This document shows positions 34,689 to 46,570 of a DNA stretch of 64,000 nt, in pieces. Position 1 is the first letter of the stretch, and the number at the start of each line of letters is the position of its first letter. Under the pieces are notes generated by a model. The model did not search any database, was not told the DNA's origin, and was given only the letters and a program-made list of their open reading frames with translations. The DNA comes from Terana coerulea (taxonomy: Eukaryota; Basidiomycota; Agaricomycetes; Polyporales; Phanerochaetaceae), in NCBI GenBank assembly GCA_024811115.1, contig JAKOGH010000024.1, positions 124,001 to 188,000 of the forward strand, in the 5' to 3' direction. Made by a program: the position numbers and the translations under genes.

Positions 34689-36391
34689 TCATGAAGCAAG
34701 CCCAACCTCTAAAGACGTCGGCAAAAGAGTACGGACACCCGGCAGACTCATCGACTTCCACTGCATAGAGAACACGGCTTCTGTTTCGTCTTTCCATGGC
34801 TCAGCCAGTCCTGGGCGAGTAGCCCTGTTGATATTCAGCTGGGCAGTGTGGTTAGCGATGAGCGGCGGTGTACGGCCAAAAATGCGGCGAACCAGCATGC
34901 GACACCCAATTATCGAGTGAAAAACGATTAAGGTCCTTGAAAGCGGTACGTTAGCTCGAGGTTTGGTCAAGCAGTGGATGACATACTGAGGGAATGTCAT
35001 CCAAAGCGTTTCCCTAAAAACAAGTAAGACTGCTTGATCGAGCACATTTCACCGAATTGTTTTGGGAGGCTTACATCCCCGATTATCCATACAGTTACGT
35101 TGGCCGACTGCACGGCAACTACACCCGCAAAATAAGTTGCAGAGTCGTACAACATAACACGGAAGGTGCCATCTGGTGATCTCCCTTGCCGCCAAGTATA
35201 GCGGACTTGTCTGACGATTAGGAGCACAAAGAGGGTGCCATCCAGAATCATGTTTGGTAGACAGAACACCCAGGGTGGCTTCGGCCAGTGCGCAGTCAAA
35301 CATCCCGTCCTACGAGAGACAGGCCCCGCTATATAAATTCCAGATCAGCAAGTGCCGTCACAAGTTTCCCTTCACGTACGCTTCAAAGATGACGAGAGGA
35401 AGGAAGTAAGAATGCCTTGTGCCACGAATGCCAGAGCCTGGAAAGCCAAGAGTCCGAGCAGTCCTTTCCTACCAAGCCCATACATAACTTTCAGGCGGAT
35501 GATGAGTATCACTTCAAGGATAAATTCCATCAGCTCGTGCCCTGGAAAGACGTGGAGAACTTCGCCACTTACACGTTGTTGTGAACTGTGTAATTATATT
35601 TGCGAACGTGAACCAAGTACCGCCGAAGTTACATCTGCGGACACGTCAGGCGAATGAAGTATCCCGTAATCCAGTAGTGTCTCTACGTACAGCTATCACC
35701 ACTATCAATATGGTATCGCTCTCATGACATGGTATCCAAAGCTTACCTTATGGCTTGGTTCCTCTAACATGAATGCTAAGTTGATAAGCAGACGAGATGA
35801 GTACAATCAGAGAGGGATATGGCAAGGCCTACTAACCCACGATACAGGGTCTAAAACGTACTAATTCAGAACCCATGTCTCGATAATGCTATACGTGCTC
35901 ACATGAGATTGAAAAGCCTAACAAGACAGATACAACTCATCATGGGGGATGCATCATGATAAATTTTCATGGGACTTACGGCCAATATCGATTCTACTCC
36001 CGCGAATTAGCGGCGAGATGACATGGACCATCTCAGAAGGAACACACAATCAGATAGAGGTAGCGTCCCATATTAAACTTGGCTTTATGTCGCCACATGT
36101 ACGCGAATTCCTCGTCGAAAGAAACGACTAAATCACCTCGCGCTCAATCAGATCATTAGGCTGCACGTAAATGCGCCGCGAGACTCACCGTAATCATAAA
36201 CAAGCACGACGTAGGCAGCGACTAAACCGCAAGGTGTCAACACATCATAACCATTGATATCTTGGGAACTCACTCCACAACGATTTCGTCATTCGATAGC
36301 CAAACACAGCTTGTTCAAGGCTGGGAGGAGGCGAGGGTGGAGGAGGTAGCGGCGGGAACGGAAGCGAAGACGGTGAGTGTAGATGGGGCAT
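34689..36391 (-). CDS. DUF6533-type multi-pass membrane protein, copy A
   Basis: The family is widespread in Agaricomycetes, seven-TM-like and of unknown function. From an ATG at 36391 (MPHLHSPSSLPFPPLP), many tiny exons join with GT-AG sites: LEQAVFGYRMTKSLW, IAAYVVLVYDY, VVSFDEEFAYMWRHKAKFNM with GRYLYLI, then NRYWP. The D-Y-x-(5-10)-E-x-x-x-W pattern and NRY are the DUF6533 hallmarks. Downstream exons read CNFGGTWFTFANIITQFTTT, GHELMEFILEVILIIRLKVM, PWVFCLPNMILDGTLFVLLI and VFHSIIGCRMLVRRIFG, each a plausible membrane segment or family motif. The C-terminal tail is hydrophilic, with the stop at 34689. Exon borders in the middle are approximate. Copy B lies just upstream on the same strand. 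Confidence 0.72.
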
Positions 36392-37294
36392 CTCAATGGG
36401 AGCGACCTTGGATCGAGGATCCTGGGAGTGTTGATCAGTATCCTCATAAATCACTTGTCTTGCCTTGAACCTGGCGAGGTAAAGTCCACGCGTTGACCAC
36501 CCTGTAGGCTTTACCACGTAACGATTGCACGAGATCCGGCACCGCTCAGGCTATCATTCGAGTATATGCAGCCCAAGACATTAATGCAGCACGCACCCTT
36601 ATGAACGCAATCTGCACTGTATCTTTCGGGAATCTTTGCGAGTCTGACGCAGGGCGCATCTAGTCTGCATCTAGTCCGCATCGTGCTGATCGCAGTTTAT
36701 TGAGCCAGTGCTGGAGGAGCGGCTGGTGCACATGATGCTGTAGCATGGTCGGAGTAGCTCAATTAATCGCCGCGCGAGCTCTTCCACGTCAGCATAATGG
36801 AAGTCAGTATAGAATTAAGGACCAGCGACTAAGCAGCCACAACTCACTAGGAACGTAAAATGTAGCCAACTGGGAACGTGTTCACCGACCGTCCGAAACT
36901 GCTGACGGCTTGATTAATCCCATTAGCCCACTATTTCACAGCATCACGGCTGAAAGCCTCAAAAGGCTTAAAGTTCGTCTATAAATTGCTTATGTGCCGG
37001 GAACACGCTGACGCTCAGCGCCACGAGGCTGGGCTCTAGTATACAGCTCGGTCATCAGCTAACGCCTCGGAATAAGAAGCGAGGCAAGTTCTTACCTACA
37101 ACCATTATGCGACGGCCAGTATGCGGGTACTATGTGAGCTATACGATAAGTTTTCCCGTACATCCAGCAGATTCTCGAGTGAACGGGGTGTGATCAAAGT
37201 CGGCTGACCCTGCAGGAGTCGAGTGCGTTCCGGTCCAGTGGGATCACGTCGAGGTTACTCGATGTAGCTTGGCACCGCGCACAGTGGATTACAG
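36392..37294. other. Intergenic between the two DUF6533 genes
   Basis: 900 bases, moderately AT-rich. No further gene recognised. Confidence 0.4.
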
Positions 37295-38640
37295 TCAATG
37301 GCAATCGTGCCCTGAGTCAATAGCGGATACGCAGTCGCTTGGCGCAGATAGACCGGACTGGTCGGATGTACTTGAGTTGCCTGGAAAAACGTGTACGGAG
37401 TCGTACGCGTACGGTTGACTCTGCGGCTGCGCTGCGACGGATTGTATCTCGATGGGATCAATCGTCCGCATGGGCCGCAATACTGCGGAGAAGGCTGCTT
37501 CGTCAGGCTCCCGCCATGGCTCTTTCTTCCAGGGCTGTACCGTTCGATGGATGCTCAACTGAGAAATATTAGCGGTAGCCGAGGGGTGCTCAAATGAGAC
37601 TTACGTACCTGCATCCTGCAGCCAATGATGGAGTGGAAAACCGGCGCCGCTCTGCAAAAAGGAGGGAATGCCCACAGTAAACGAGGCAGGCATGTGTTTT
37701 ACTGACTGCGGAAAAGCCGTGGATAACGTCGGCTAGTATGGAGGTCATAAGGCAATCGTCAAGTGGGAGTAGGGAGGAGACATACTCTAGCGAGGGCCCA
37801 GACTAGCACGTTCAGCACGAGTATGAGTGTAGCACCGCCATAGCATAAGATGGCATCTGCAAGCAAAACGCCGTACGTTCTTGACATCTCTGCCCCTCCC
37901 TCTACTGAACGTTTATCGGCAAATAATTTCACAATGGCGAGTGCAAAAAGCAGAGTGTGCAAGGCAGCCGACGGTAACAAGTATATCCAGGGTCCTGAGC
38001 TCCAGTACGTCATGAAGCACGCAGTAACAGCAGTTGTCAACATCACTACCACTCCAATCAGCTTTCTGTTGCAGCGTGACCATGGATCTCACGTACAATC
38101 ATGCTTGACGGAGATATAGTATGCAGATAATACCGCTTGAGCAACAGATACTAAAATTTGGCCGAAAAGAAGTATCAATAGCAGTCGGTTTTGGACGATC
38201 GTAGATGGCATAGATCCTCAGGATGAGGATGACTTGAGTTAGGCATGGTCAGAGTAAGATCAACCGCAGCATAATGATGGAGGAGGACATACGCGTGAGC
38301 GATACATCTGTAATCAAGCTCCATGCGACGAACCACTTGTGCTCGAAAGAGCAGCTGATCCAACCCGTAAGCATGAGTAGGGTGCTCTCCTTCGCGATAA
38401 TCTACGCACAGCTGACGGATAATCAGCTCGCTTGTCGAACGACTACCAGAGCAAATCGTATCTGACCTGTTCACTCGCCTGTGATGAGCTACTGACTGTA
38501 CAATATTCAATGAACATCCCCGAACGTTGTCCGCACTGCTCGCGAAGTACTAGGACGCTACATCGAGATACAGATGTTCAGCATCCGATTCTGATCATCG
38601 AGCAATTGTACTCACAAAATATTGATCATCCTAGATAATA
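37295..38640 (-). CDS. DUF6533-type multi-pass membrane protein, copy B (5' end unclear)
   Basis: Same family and strand as copy A. Recognisable exons read SFEHKWFVAWSLITDVSLT (about 38285-38345), IYAIYDR then NRLLLILLFGQILVSVAQAV (about 38115-38200), and PWIYLLPSAALHTLLFALAI followed by GGATLILVLNVLVWALA. Then come VFHSIIGCRM and a C-terminal tail starting LSIHRTVQPWKKEPWREPDE, with the stop at 37295. The spacing of motifs parallels copy A (P-W-x-F/Y-L-L-P, then VFHSIIGCRM). One frame change lies near 38185-38195, between YDR and NRL. I could not find the N-terminal DUF6533 signature with confidence, so the 5' boundary is arbitrary. The gene could extend toward 39000 or be truncated. Confidence 0.5.
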
Positions 38641-39411
38641 GATAATGCCTGTTAGTCACCAGCGTGGCCGTAAACTGTCTAGACGTCACTGATAACTAGA
38701 AACCAGTCACAGTGACGCTATAAGCCTTCCGCAGATGACATAAAATGTACCAAGACGACGCCTCGGTGCATTCGCAGCAAGGTGAGATATCTCATGCGAG
38801 CGCAGCGGCATGTACGTTAAGCTGAAAGACAAATGCTAGGTTACTGGCTTGCGCTATCGTGGCAAGAATGGACATCGCGTACTGGCGTCCTGTAGCCTAA
38901 GACAGACGAAAGCATGAGCTTAAGTATTACACGTCGAAGACCAAGCGAGCTAGAAGGAAATCGGATCAAATTAAGCCGTTCATTGACACCTAGTGCGTAA
39001 GGAGTGAAGTCCCTCTTGAACGAACAAACACAGGCATTAGAAACTTATGAAAATTAGACAGAAACAGTACGCACAATGTCGATCCAAGACACCTCTAGCG
39101 ACTGTGCGCTATGGCGTAACCATCCCCGAATGTATGGCCATGTACTACATCAACGACAAACATCAACCAGTACGTACTCACACTTGCTCCGCTTGAGGTC
39201 CCACCAAACGCCCCATTTGATTTGAAAATGTGGGAGAGATAATGCATTGAGATGAAGCAGAGATCGAGCGTATATCAGTCCCACTAGTCCGTTATGATGT
39301 TCGTGCCCTCACCCGTCGCGCACCAGACGTCGTGCGCGCGGAGGGTTACTGGATGTTGCGTAAACAAGTCTTCCCTCTCAACGCCGTGCCATTCAGAACG
39401 GCCCGTCGAAC
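38641..39411. other. Unassigned region downstream of MDM31
   Basis: May contain 5' exons of DUF6533 copy B: a minus-strand stretch near 38800-38880 reads SILATIAQASNLAFVF, membrane-like. I cannot connect it with certainty. Nothing else seen. Confidence 0.3.
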
Positions 39412-42007
39412 CTATGCTGCTTGGGAAGCCAACATGCCCGGCGGCAAGCTGATATCGTACGACATGCCCTCGGCATAGAGCTCCTTAAGGTGCGTGGCCA
39501 TAGGGTCCATGACCGGAGCGCAGCGCGGACAGAATTGCGCTCGCGGTCATCTGGAGGCTCCATGCACTGACAACTTTAGCCCGGCGGTTGTTGAGGCTGG
39601 CGGCGGTGACATGGTACGCCATGGCCTCGTATACCTTCGCCGCTATGTCGTCCATAAGACCAGCTATGAACATGATCAGTATGGGAGGTCCCTCTGGAAG
39701 ATTATGTACTTACTTTCCCACATCTGTTATCGAGGTTTCAGTAACGTGAATCGTGGATGAAGAAGTTGACATACCGTCCAAGATCCGTCGAAATCACTCA
39801 ACTCCTTCACCACCCTCGAATGGATCGGTACCAACGTCCGATTTGCACTTAAGATCGAGTTCAGTCGCGCAATCACATCCTCATACAAATCATGACCACT
39901 CACTTCATGAATGCAACAATCGGTCGAATAAACGCAATATGAGCGTAGCTCAAATCCGTAGCGAAGATCGGAACTGCAGCCTTCAAGTCCCGGAACCTCA
40001 GGTCGATATCAATAATGATCTTAGGGTTCTCCGCGTTTTCCGCCTGCACCATCGCCTGGTCCGAGGGCGCGCTGAGGGGAGGTTTAGCCAGCTCACGTTG
40101 TCCAGGGATACGCTCTGCTACGGCAGAGGATGCAGCTGTCGTGATAGCGTCCGCAATTTCTCCAATCAGAGTCTCGAAGGAAGAGGTGTCATCGTCGTAA
40201 TCGCGGGGAAATTTGATGTCGAGGACTGCGTCGACCTTGCCAGAAGTTATCCAAGAGATAGGGCCTTCTTGAGTGGTCATAGACTGCAAATGGTCGATAT
40301 TGACGCCGTCGATGCGGAGACGAGACTACAGCAGCACGGGTTAAATTTACGTTCAAGACCAACATGTGATGGTTTACCATTCGAGCCCACTTCCCATCCT
40401 TCAAGTCCTGGTCTGTCGTCCTCCCTATGCTCTGCGGCTTGTGCAAACTGAACAAGCAGTTGTCAAACTGGCCTACGACGTTCTCCGCTGACAAGAAGTC
40501 GTAGAAAAGCCACTGCTTGCGGAATGTCCTGATGTCGGCACGGAATATCGACGCTGTGAAAGGCCGGAAATGGCCTGGCTGATGGACTGTGACCAGAACG
40601 TCCTCCAACTGCAGAGATTCCAATTCAAAGTCTCCAGCATGAGACTCGTGGCGGAACGAAGCTGGGTCGAGAGGCTTTTCTGGGTCCCAATGCACGAAGC
40701 GTCTGTCTGTGAGGGTCGTAAGTACAGAGGATGTAACATGTGAGCTGGTCACATACCAAGCACCCCTCGAACGCCCTTTACTACTGCATCTGTCACCAGT
40801 CCTTTGCCATCGAGCCAGCGCGCCAGCGACAGGCCAACGTCAATTGAGTCCACAGTGAGGTCGAACATCGAGTAGTTTGTATCCTCCTGTGGAAGCTCCT
40901 CCAGCACATGCTCTTCGTCGTCGTCGATAAAGTCATGGTTTGCGGGGTGGTTGCTGACATCGTATCCCTTGGCCGCATGGTGAACTGCATCCCTGTTTGC
41001 TCTGATTGCCGTAACGGCCTCGGGCCTCCGGGTGATGTAGACATTCTTGAATGATATCCGTGAGTCCTTCCACTTTGGAACGACTGCAGTCTCAAAAACG
41101 ACGACGATTCCGGTTTGCGAGGTCATATAGTCGCTAATTGCACGCGCTACATAACCTACACCAGAGGTTAGATAAAGACCTTACGAAGTAAATTGCAACC
41201 GTACCTTGCAAACGAAGGCTGTTTATAGTCCAAAAGATCACGGAAACGAAAGTCGTGCTGAAAAAGTTCAATATAACGCGCATATAGTATGAAGAGATGT
41301 ACGCACGTTCCGACGAGAAGCCATAGAGTTTGACTCATGAAGAACCATGTTATGAAGGCGGAAATATCGTCGGCGTTGTATTTGCGAAATGAGCGAATGG
41401 TGAGCCACTTAAAACGTATCCGCATACGCTGCCAAAATCCGGTGGCGGCATTGAGAAAATCGTCGCGCGTTGGTCTGTGGAGGTGCGGCAAGGACAGGGC
41501 AAGTTGCCGAAATAATTTCGAGTAGTTTTCCAGGTGACGCGAATCTGGCGGCGGAGTTGGTGTCGACTTCGCAGAGGCATTGTCGCCAGATTTTGCAGCT
41601 CCTTCAGATGAGGATGGAGGTTTCTTTGGCTGCTGTTCTTGTGCAGCCTGGGAGGTCGTGTGAATCCATTGGCTGCGTGTAGGGAGCACATACTGTCGTG
41701 AATAAAGTCCTATGTCGCAGCTTCCTGACCGAAGCAAGCCTGATCTCCACTTCTGCGTAGTATCTGTTCGGACATTCCGGGGCCTCCAAGCTAGGCCGAG
41801 TGAAACGCGAGATGGAGGAAGCGTTGACTTCGTGACAAGCGCACTAGTACTGCTCGATGCTTGTCGGAGGAAAAAGTTGCGGACGAGATCATAACGGTCG
41901 AGTACGGCTTTGTCCCTTGGCCGGCGCAGGATGTTGAGCAACCCTACCGCCGTCGAGGAGGACATGAAAGGCGAGGGCAAGGGTCGTGTTCGAGCCATGT
42001 TCGTCAT
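39412..42007 (-). CDS. MDM31: Mitochondrial distribution and morphology protein Mdm31/Mdm32
   Basis: Inner-membrane protein needed for mitochondrial shape and inheritance; in yeast it is linked to cardiolipin and phosphatidylglycerol homeostasis. The ATG at 42007 (or 41998) starts a Ser/Arg-rich presequence. A membrane segment follows: NADDISAFITWFFMSQTLWL with LVGTCVHLFILYARYIELF. Downstream exons carry GIVVVFETAVVPKWKDSRIS, YSMFDLTVDSIDVGLSLARW, FRADIRTFRKQWLFYDFLSA and the typical DLSYAHIAFIRPIVAFMK. Then come NRTLVPIHSRVVKELSDFDG and GLMDDIAAKVYEAMAYHVTA. After a one-base frame change near 39511-39525, the end reads PVMDPMATHLKELYAEGMSY with the stop at 39412. The gene is head to head with the methyltransferase gene, 197 bases between start codons. 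Confidence 0.88.
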
Positions 42008-42204
42008 TGGCCAGAGAAAGCGAAAGAAGCAAGTCCAGAACTCGGCAATTGCCGCTGGGCGCTCGCCACTAACCCCGCTTGGTTTGGAAGTTGACGTCGA
42101 TGCTTCAACTCAGCGATTTGGTCCCTCTGATGCTGCTTTGCATCGGTTCAGCGACCTAACGCAAGCGTCCGGCATGTCGCCACACACTTTGCAACCGAAC
42201 CACA

Positions 42205-43865
42205 ATGCTCAAGACTGTTGTCGACAGTGCGCTCGAGGTTGGCTACGACCTGCTCGATAGGGTGCGTATCACTATCTCCTCGGACTACCAGTCACAGGCA
42301 ACGTCGACCCGGCTCACATCTCGCGCAGGGACTAGTACCAGACGTCGCGACGCGTGCGGCAATAAGAGCACTATGCCGTCAAAGAATCAGAGAAATTGAC
42401 CGCAAAAGCTTAGCTGACAACCATGCGGCCAAGATGCAGTTTATCGAGCAAGTCAGGGCGAGGAGCACAATCGCTGATTTCACGGACAAAGCGAATGAGC
42501 AGCACTACGAGGTAAACACTGCATACTGTTACTTGAAGTATTTTCTAACCACTGGTAGGTATCCACGAACTTTATTCTGTCTTGTCTAGGGCCATACGCA
42601 AAGTATTCTTGTTGTCTTTATCCCACTGGGAATGAGACGCTGGAGGAGGCAGAAGTCCTTATGATGGAGAGCTATTGCAAGAAAGCCCAACTCCGGGACG
42701 GCATTGACATCCTAGACCTGGGCTGTGGTCAGTGACTGGAATGCATTCTGATATTTGTACTAAAGCTGAGACCCATTTAATCAGGATGGGGAAGCTTGTC
42801 GCTATACCTCGCTCAGGTAACTCTCAAGAGTCGAGCCATTATGACGAGGATAGGCTTACATCATTCCAGAAATATCCAAAATCCCGTATCACTGGCCTTT
42901 CAAACTCCAATACCCAGAAGGCATATATCGACTCTGCTGCTAAGAAGCGTGGGCTGACAAATGTCACGGTACGGATATCTTGACTTGTCCGCGAGCTGTG
43001 GCTTACAGTTGATCCTTAGGTGATCACTGCCGATGTTAATACTCACGAGTTCGATGCCTCGACTCAGTGCGTGCAGCGCCAATTGATCTCAATATATGCC
43101 AACTGATTGGACGCACAGTTTTGACCGCATTTTATCCATCGAGGCACGTCGGTTACGGTCTCTGAAACGCAGACTCTACTCACTACATCTGCAGATGTTC
43201 GAACACATGAAGAACTACAAGATGCTTATGTCCAAAATTTCGTCGTGGCTTAGGCCTACAACGGCCGCATCGACTGAGGATGCTCTATTTTTCGTTCACA
43301 TATTTTGTCATAGAACGATGCCGTACCATTTCGAAGAAGACGACGGGTGGATGACCAAGAACTTCTTCTCCGGCGGAACAATGCCGTCTCATGACCTCCT
43401 AGTACGTCGAACACGTTTATATCTCGCTTGCACGGGACCCTCAATCGCCGCTTTTCAGCTCTACTTCCAAGATGATCTGACGCTTGTACGGAGTTGGTAC
43501 CTTAACGGTCGCCACTACCAACAGAACATGCGAAGACTGGCTGAAGCGGCAGGATCGCAACACAGCTCTCGGACTTTCCGAGCTCGAACTAGATGCGAGA
43601 GCCCAAGGGCTGGACGGAGAGCACGGAAAAACGACGTTCTATCGGTGAGTATTGCTCACTGCACGTACTACGTAAGTACTCCAACCTGCAACGTTGCTCA
43701 CCCGCTGCTGCATAGCTTCCGCGTGTTCTACATGGCCTGTGCCGAATTCTTTGGGCTCAACAGTGGCGAAGAGTAAGTCTATCCACGCCATTGTCTCGTC
43801 TTGCGAAACTCAATTATTTCCGCAGATGGGGCGTTGGACATTATCTCTTCAAACGCAACCACTAG
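42205..43865 (+). CDS. SAM-dependent methyltransferase of the CFA-synthase / coclaurine N-methyltransferase type
   Basis: Class I methyltransferase related to cyclopropane-fatty-acyl-phospholipid synthases; in fungi the substrate is usually unknown. The ATG at 42205 starts MLKTVVDSALEVGYDLLDR, and after an intron GLVPDVATRAAIRALCRQRI. SAM motif I is split by an intron: DILDLGCG then WGSLSLYLAQ. Further landmarks are SRITGLSNSNTQKAYIDSAA, VITADVNTHEFD, FDRILSIE with MFEHMKNYKMLMSKISSWLR, FFVHIFCHRTMPYHFE and KNFFSGGTMPSHDLL. The C-terminal part, CEDWLKRQDRN with FRVFYMACAEFFGLNSGEEW and GVGHYLFKR, is diagnostic for this fungal group. One frame change sits at 43525-43526 (AA). Stop at 43865. 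Confidence 0.85.
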
Positions 43866-44094
43866 TAGTCCTGATACCTCGCCAATGCTATGGACATGCT
43901 TCATTCTATTAGTTGATATGCTAAATACCGATACAAATGCTACGTATGCTGTCGTTGTACAAGATAATGCCGATGAAGCGCGCATAAAAGATATACATAA
44001 CCCGAGCCAGCACTGCCGGGATATTGTGCCTGTTGCTCTAAGCAGTTTCCGAGGGGGTATAAATACACTGTACCTTCCAATTGTCCCAGGAGAC

Positions 44095-46570
44095 CTATGC
44101 CGCGATCGCCTTCCCATCCCCGCGCTTCACCTCCAGCGCGGCCTTGATCTTAAGCATGTCGCCCTCACTCGCGTCGAGACTGTCGCGCATCGCGTGCAGC
44201 TCCTCCGCGCTGGGCAGCTCGAAGTCCGAGTCCATCTCCTCGCCCTCCTCCGCCTCCGAGCAGCATCTGGATTTGGTAGTACAGCTTCGCGTGCTGCGAG
44301 TACCGCCCGAGGTACTCGGGGTAGCCGCGCTGGTACAGCTTCCGGAGACCCTTCGGGTCGTCCGGCAGCGCCGCGGGCTTGCTCGTGCGACGCGCGTCGG
44401 CCTTCTTCGGCGGAGGGGTACGGCGGGCTTCCCGCTCCCGACCGCGCTCGCGTTCACGTTCACGTTCACGCTCACGTTCCCGTTCTCGTTCCCGGCGCTT
44501 GCGGTCTGCCTTGGTCTCAACCTCTCCTTCGTCCTCGGAAGACGTGTAGCTTGGCGGGGTGCGCTTCGGTTTGGCGGAGCCGTTCCGGCTGTGCGAGTCG
44601 TCGTGCCTCGAGCGGCCGGTCCCGTTCGACGACACGGAGGGGAGACGGTCCTTGGCTGGTGGTCGTGCTGGTGCCGCCCTGGGCGACGCAGTTGGTGGAA
44701 GCGGCGAGCGGTTGGAGAGGCGGGGCGTTTCCTCTCGCTCAGTTTTGATCCTTGGGTGCACCTGCGGAGAGGCGGGGCGGGTAGTAGGCTTCTTGGGCAG
44801 CGAAAGGTCTCTGTCCCTCGGCTCGCCCTTTACCGGCCTCTCCCTATCCTTCCCGCGCTCATCCACCCTCCGCTTCTTAGGCGGACTCGCAGAGTCTCCG
44901 TCAGAGTACTCAGGATCGCGATCGACGGATTCTCGTATCCGCTTCTTCTCTTCTCGCAGTATGCGGGACGAATGACCTGCGTGCCCCTCTCCTTCTCCCG
45001 CCTGCGCTCGACGTCTGAAGGATGATCTCCAGAGGTCTTTTTCTTCGTACGCTCGACGTCCGAATGATAATCGCTGGGAGCCTTCTTTTTGTCTCACGGT
45101 CCCGCAGCGTGTCGCGCTCGCGCTCTCGAGGTGGAGGCTTGTTCTGCGGTGGCGGCATCGCCGCTGCGGACCGAGAGGGCCTGCCGTCGATGCGCTCTCC
45201 CGTTTCACATCCCGTGCGCCAGCTGGGAGCCTTTTGATAGGTTCCGGCTGTGGTGAAGGCCTATCATCAGGTGTGGTGCTGTGAGATTTAGCCCTGAAGC
45301 CAGAACCAGGCTGTCGTTTTGCGACGGCCTTCGCTGTCACAGAAGATGGTGTGGATTCCCGTTCTTGCTTCGTCTTGACGGCATCCGTCCTGGAAGGCCT
45401 TACGCCCTCGTCTTTTGCTGGAATGTCATACTCGGCGGCTTTCCTCTTGACGATCGTCGTCGAGGTTTTCGATTTCTTCGACTGTGACATTAAAGGTCTT
45501 TTAGGTTCAACGGCGGGAGAAGCCCGCCCGCCGTCGGTATCTCGAGCTGGTTCATCGCGGACTTTGACACGCTCCCAGCGGGGATCAGTTGCTTGGAGCT
45601 TCAGATCGCGGTACGCATTTCGCGCCTGCCTGGCGAGACTTGCACTCTCGTCAGGGCTAAGGCCTTCCCAGCTGTAAGGCTTGACCTCAAGCCACGATGA
45701 TGTCTTGAGCTTCCACTTGCCTGCGTCCGGATTGATGCCTTGCCTTTGGGAGGGAACGCGTTCCAGCACCTGGACGGGTGACAGAGTTAGCTATATATTA
45801 GTGCGCAAGAACTTAGACTAACTTCTGGTATAACATCCTCAATCTCCCTTCGGACCCTTTCATTCTTGATTCCCCCGCAGTGATCGAGGATGTCGTCGTT
45901 CGTCCGAGGCTTCAAGGCTACATAGTGGATCACACGGGCCTTGATTGCGGAGCTCGGGGGTCGTGGTGATGGCCGAGGAGAAACGCCCCTGGAAGGCTGA
46001 GCGGATGAAGTCGCAGACAGGTTACGTGGTGGAGGGGCACCGGCAGGAGTCGATTTCGGAACGGCTGAGGTCTTCGTCTTCTTGGGGGAACGACCTTCGT
46101 CGGAGGTAATGGCTCGTCTAGCATTTGTGTCTTCCGTTCGAGTCGTTGTTGCTCTGCCTGCTGAGTACGGCCTCGCACAGCGGTCTCCACGCGCTCGCCC
46201 AGATGGCGGTCAACCATGAATTTTCCAACGACATTGGCGTGCAGCTTCAGAGGCGCGCCAGACTTGTTCGCAGTCACACTCCGGAGGTACAACTCATGGG
46301 GCGCGCTCTCTATCTGAGACCTCATCGGAAAGAACGCATCTCCTATAGTGATCCCCTGTACCCTCGTTAGATGAATAGCAGGCGTACTACGGAGGGGCTT
46401 ACTGTCTTCTTCCCGAACTCAAACTCTATCTGAGTCGTTCCGCTTTCCAATGCCTCCAGAGTCTCAGTAGTCAGCCGCACAAGCATGGCTTGCTTGGGAT
46501 TCGACTGCTGCGTGTCTCCGGTGCGCAAGTGACCTTGGAGAGACAGCGTTCCATTGACGGGGAGAGGCAT
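44095..46570 (-). CDS. RNA polymerase II elongation factor ELL
   Basis: Nuclear factor that suppresses Pol II pausing. The ATG at 46570 begins MPLPVNGTLSLQGHLRTGDT, then QAMLVRLTTETLEALESGTT, FFPMRSQIESAPHELYLRSV and LKLHANVVGKFMVDRHLGER, the N-terminal ELL domain. After a frame change near 46101-46107 comes a linker, then AIKARVIHYVALKPRTNDDI with LDHCGGIKNERVRREIEDVI, the winged-helix-like ELL element. The middle is long, basic and disordered, with RERERE repeats from a hexanucleotide repeat. Near the C-terminus GLRKLYQRGYPEYLGRYSQ marks the occludin/ELL domain start. A second frame change near 44255-44270 leads to DSDFELPSAEELHAMRDSLD and the stop at 44095. Large opposite-strand frames here are shadows. 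Confidence 0.83.
44450..44500 (-). repeat. Hexanucleotide repeat coding for Arg-Glu in ELL
   Basis: Plus-strand gttcac/gttccc units repeat about seven times, translating on the minus strand to a run of RE dipeptides inside the disordered part of ELL. Likely polymorphic in length. Confidence 0.6.

Noticed and set aside
42205..43865. Biosynthetic gene cluster built around the methyltransferase
   Set aside because: Neighbours are MDM31 and ELL, both housekeeping; no backbone enzyme or oxidase is present.
43801..45025. Two plus-strand frames of over 300 residues
   Set aside because: Antisense shadows of the ELL coding sequence; Arg/Ser-rich composition only.
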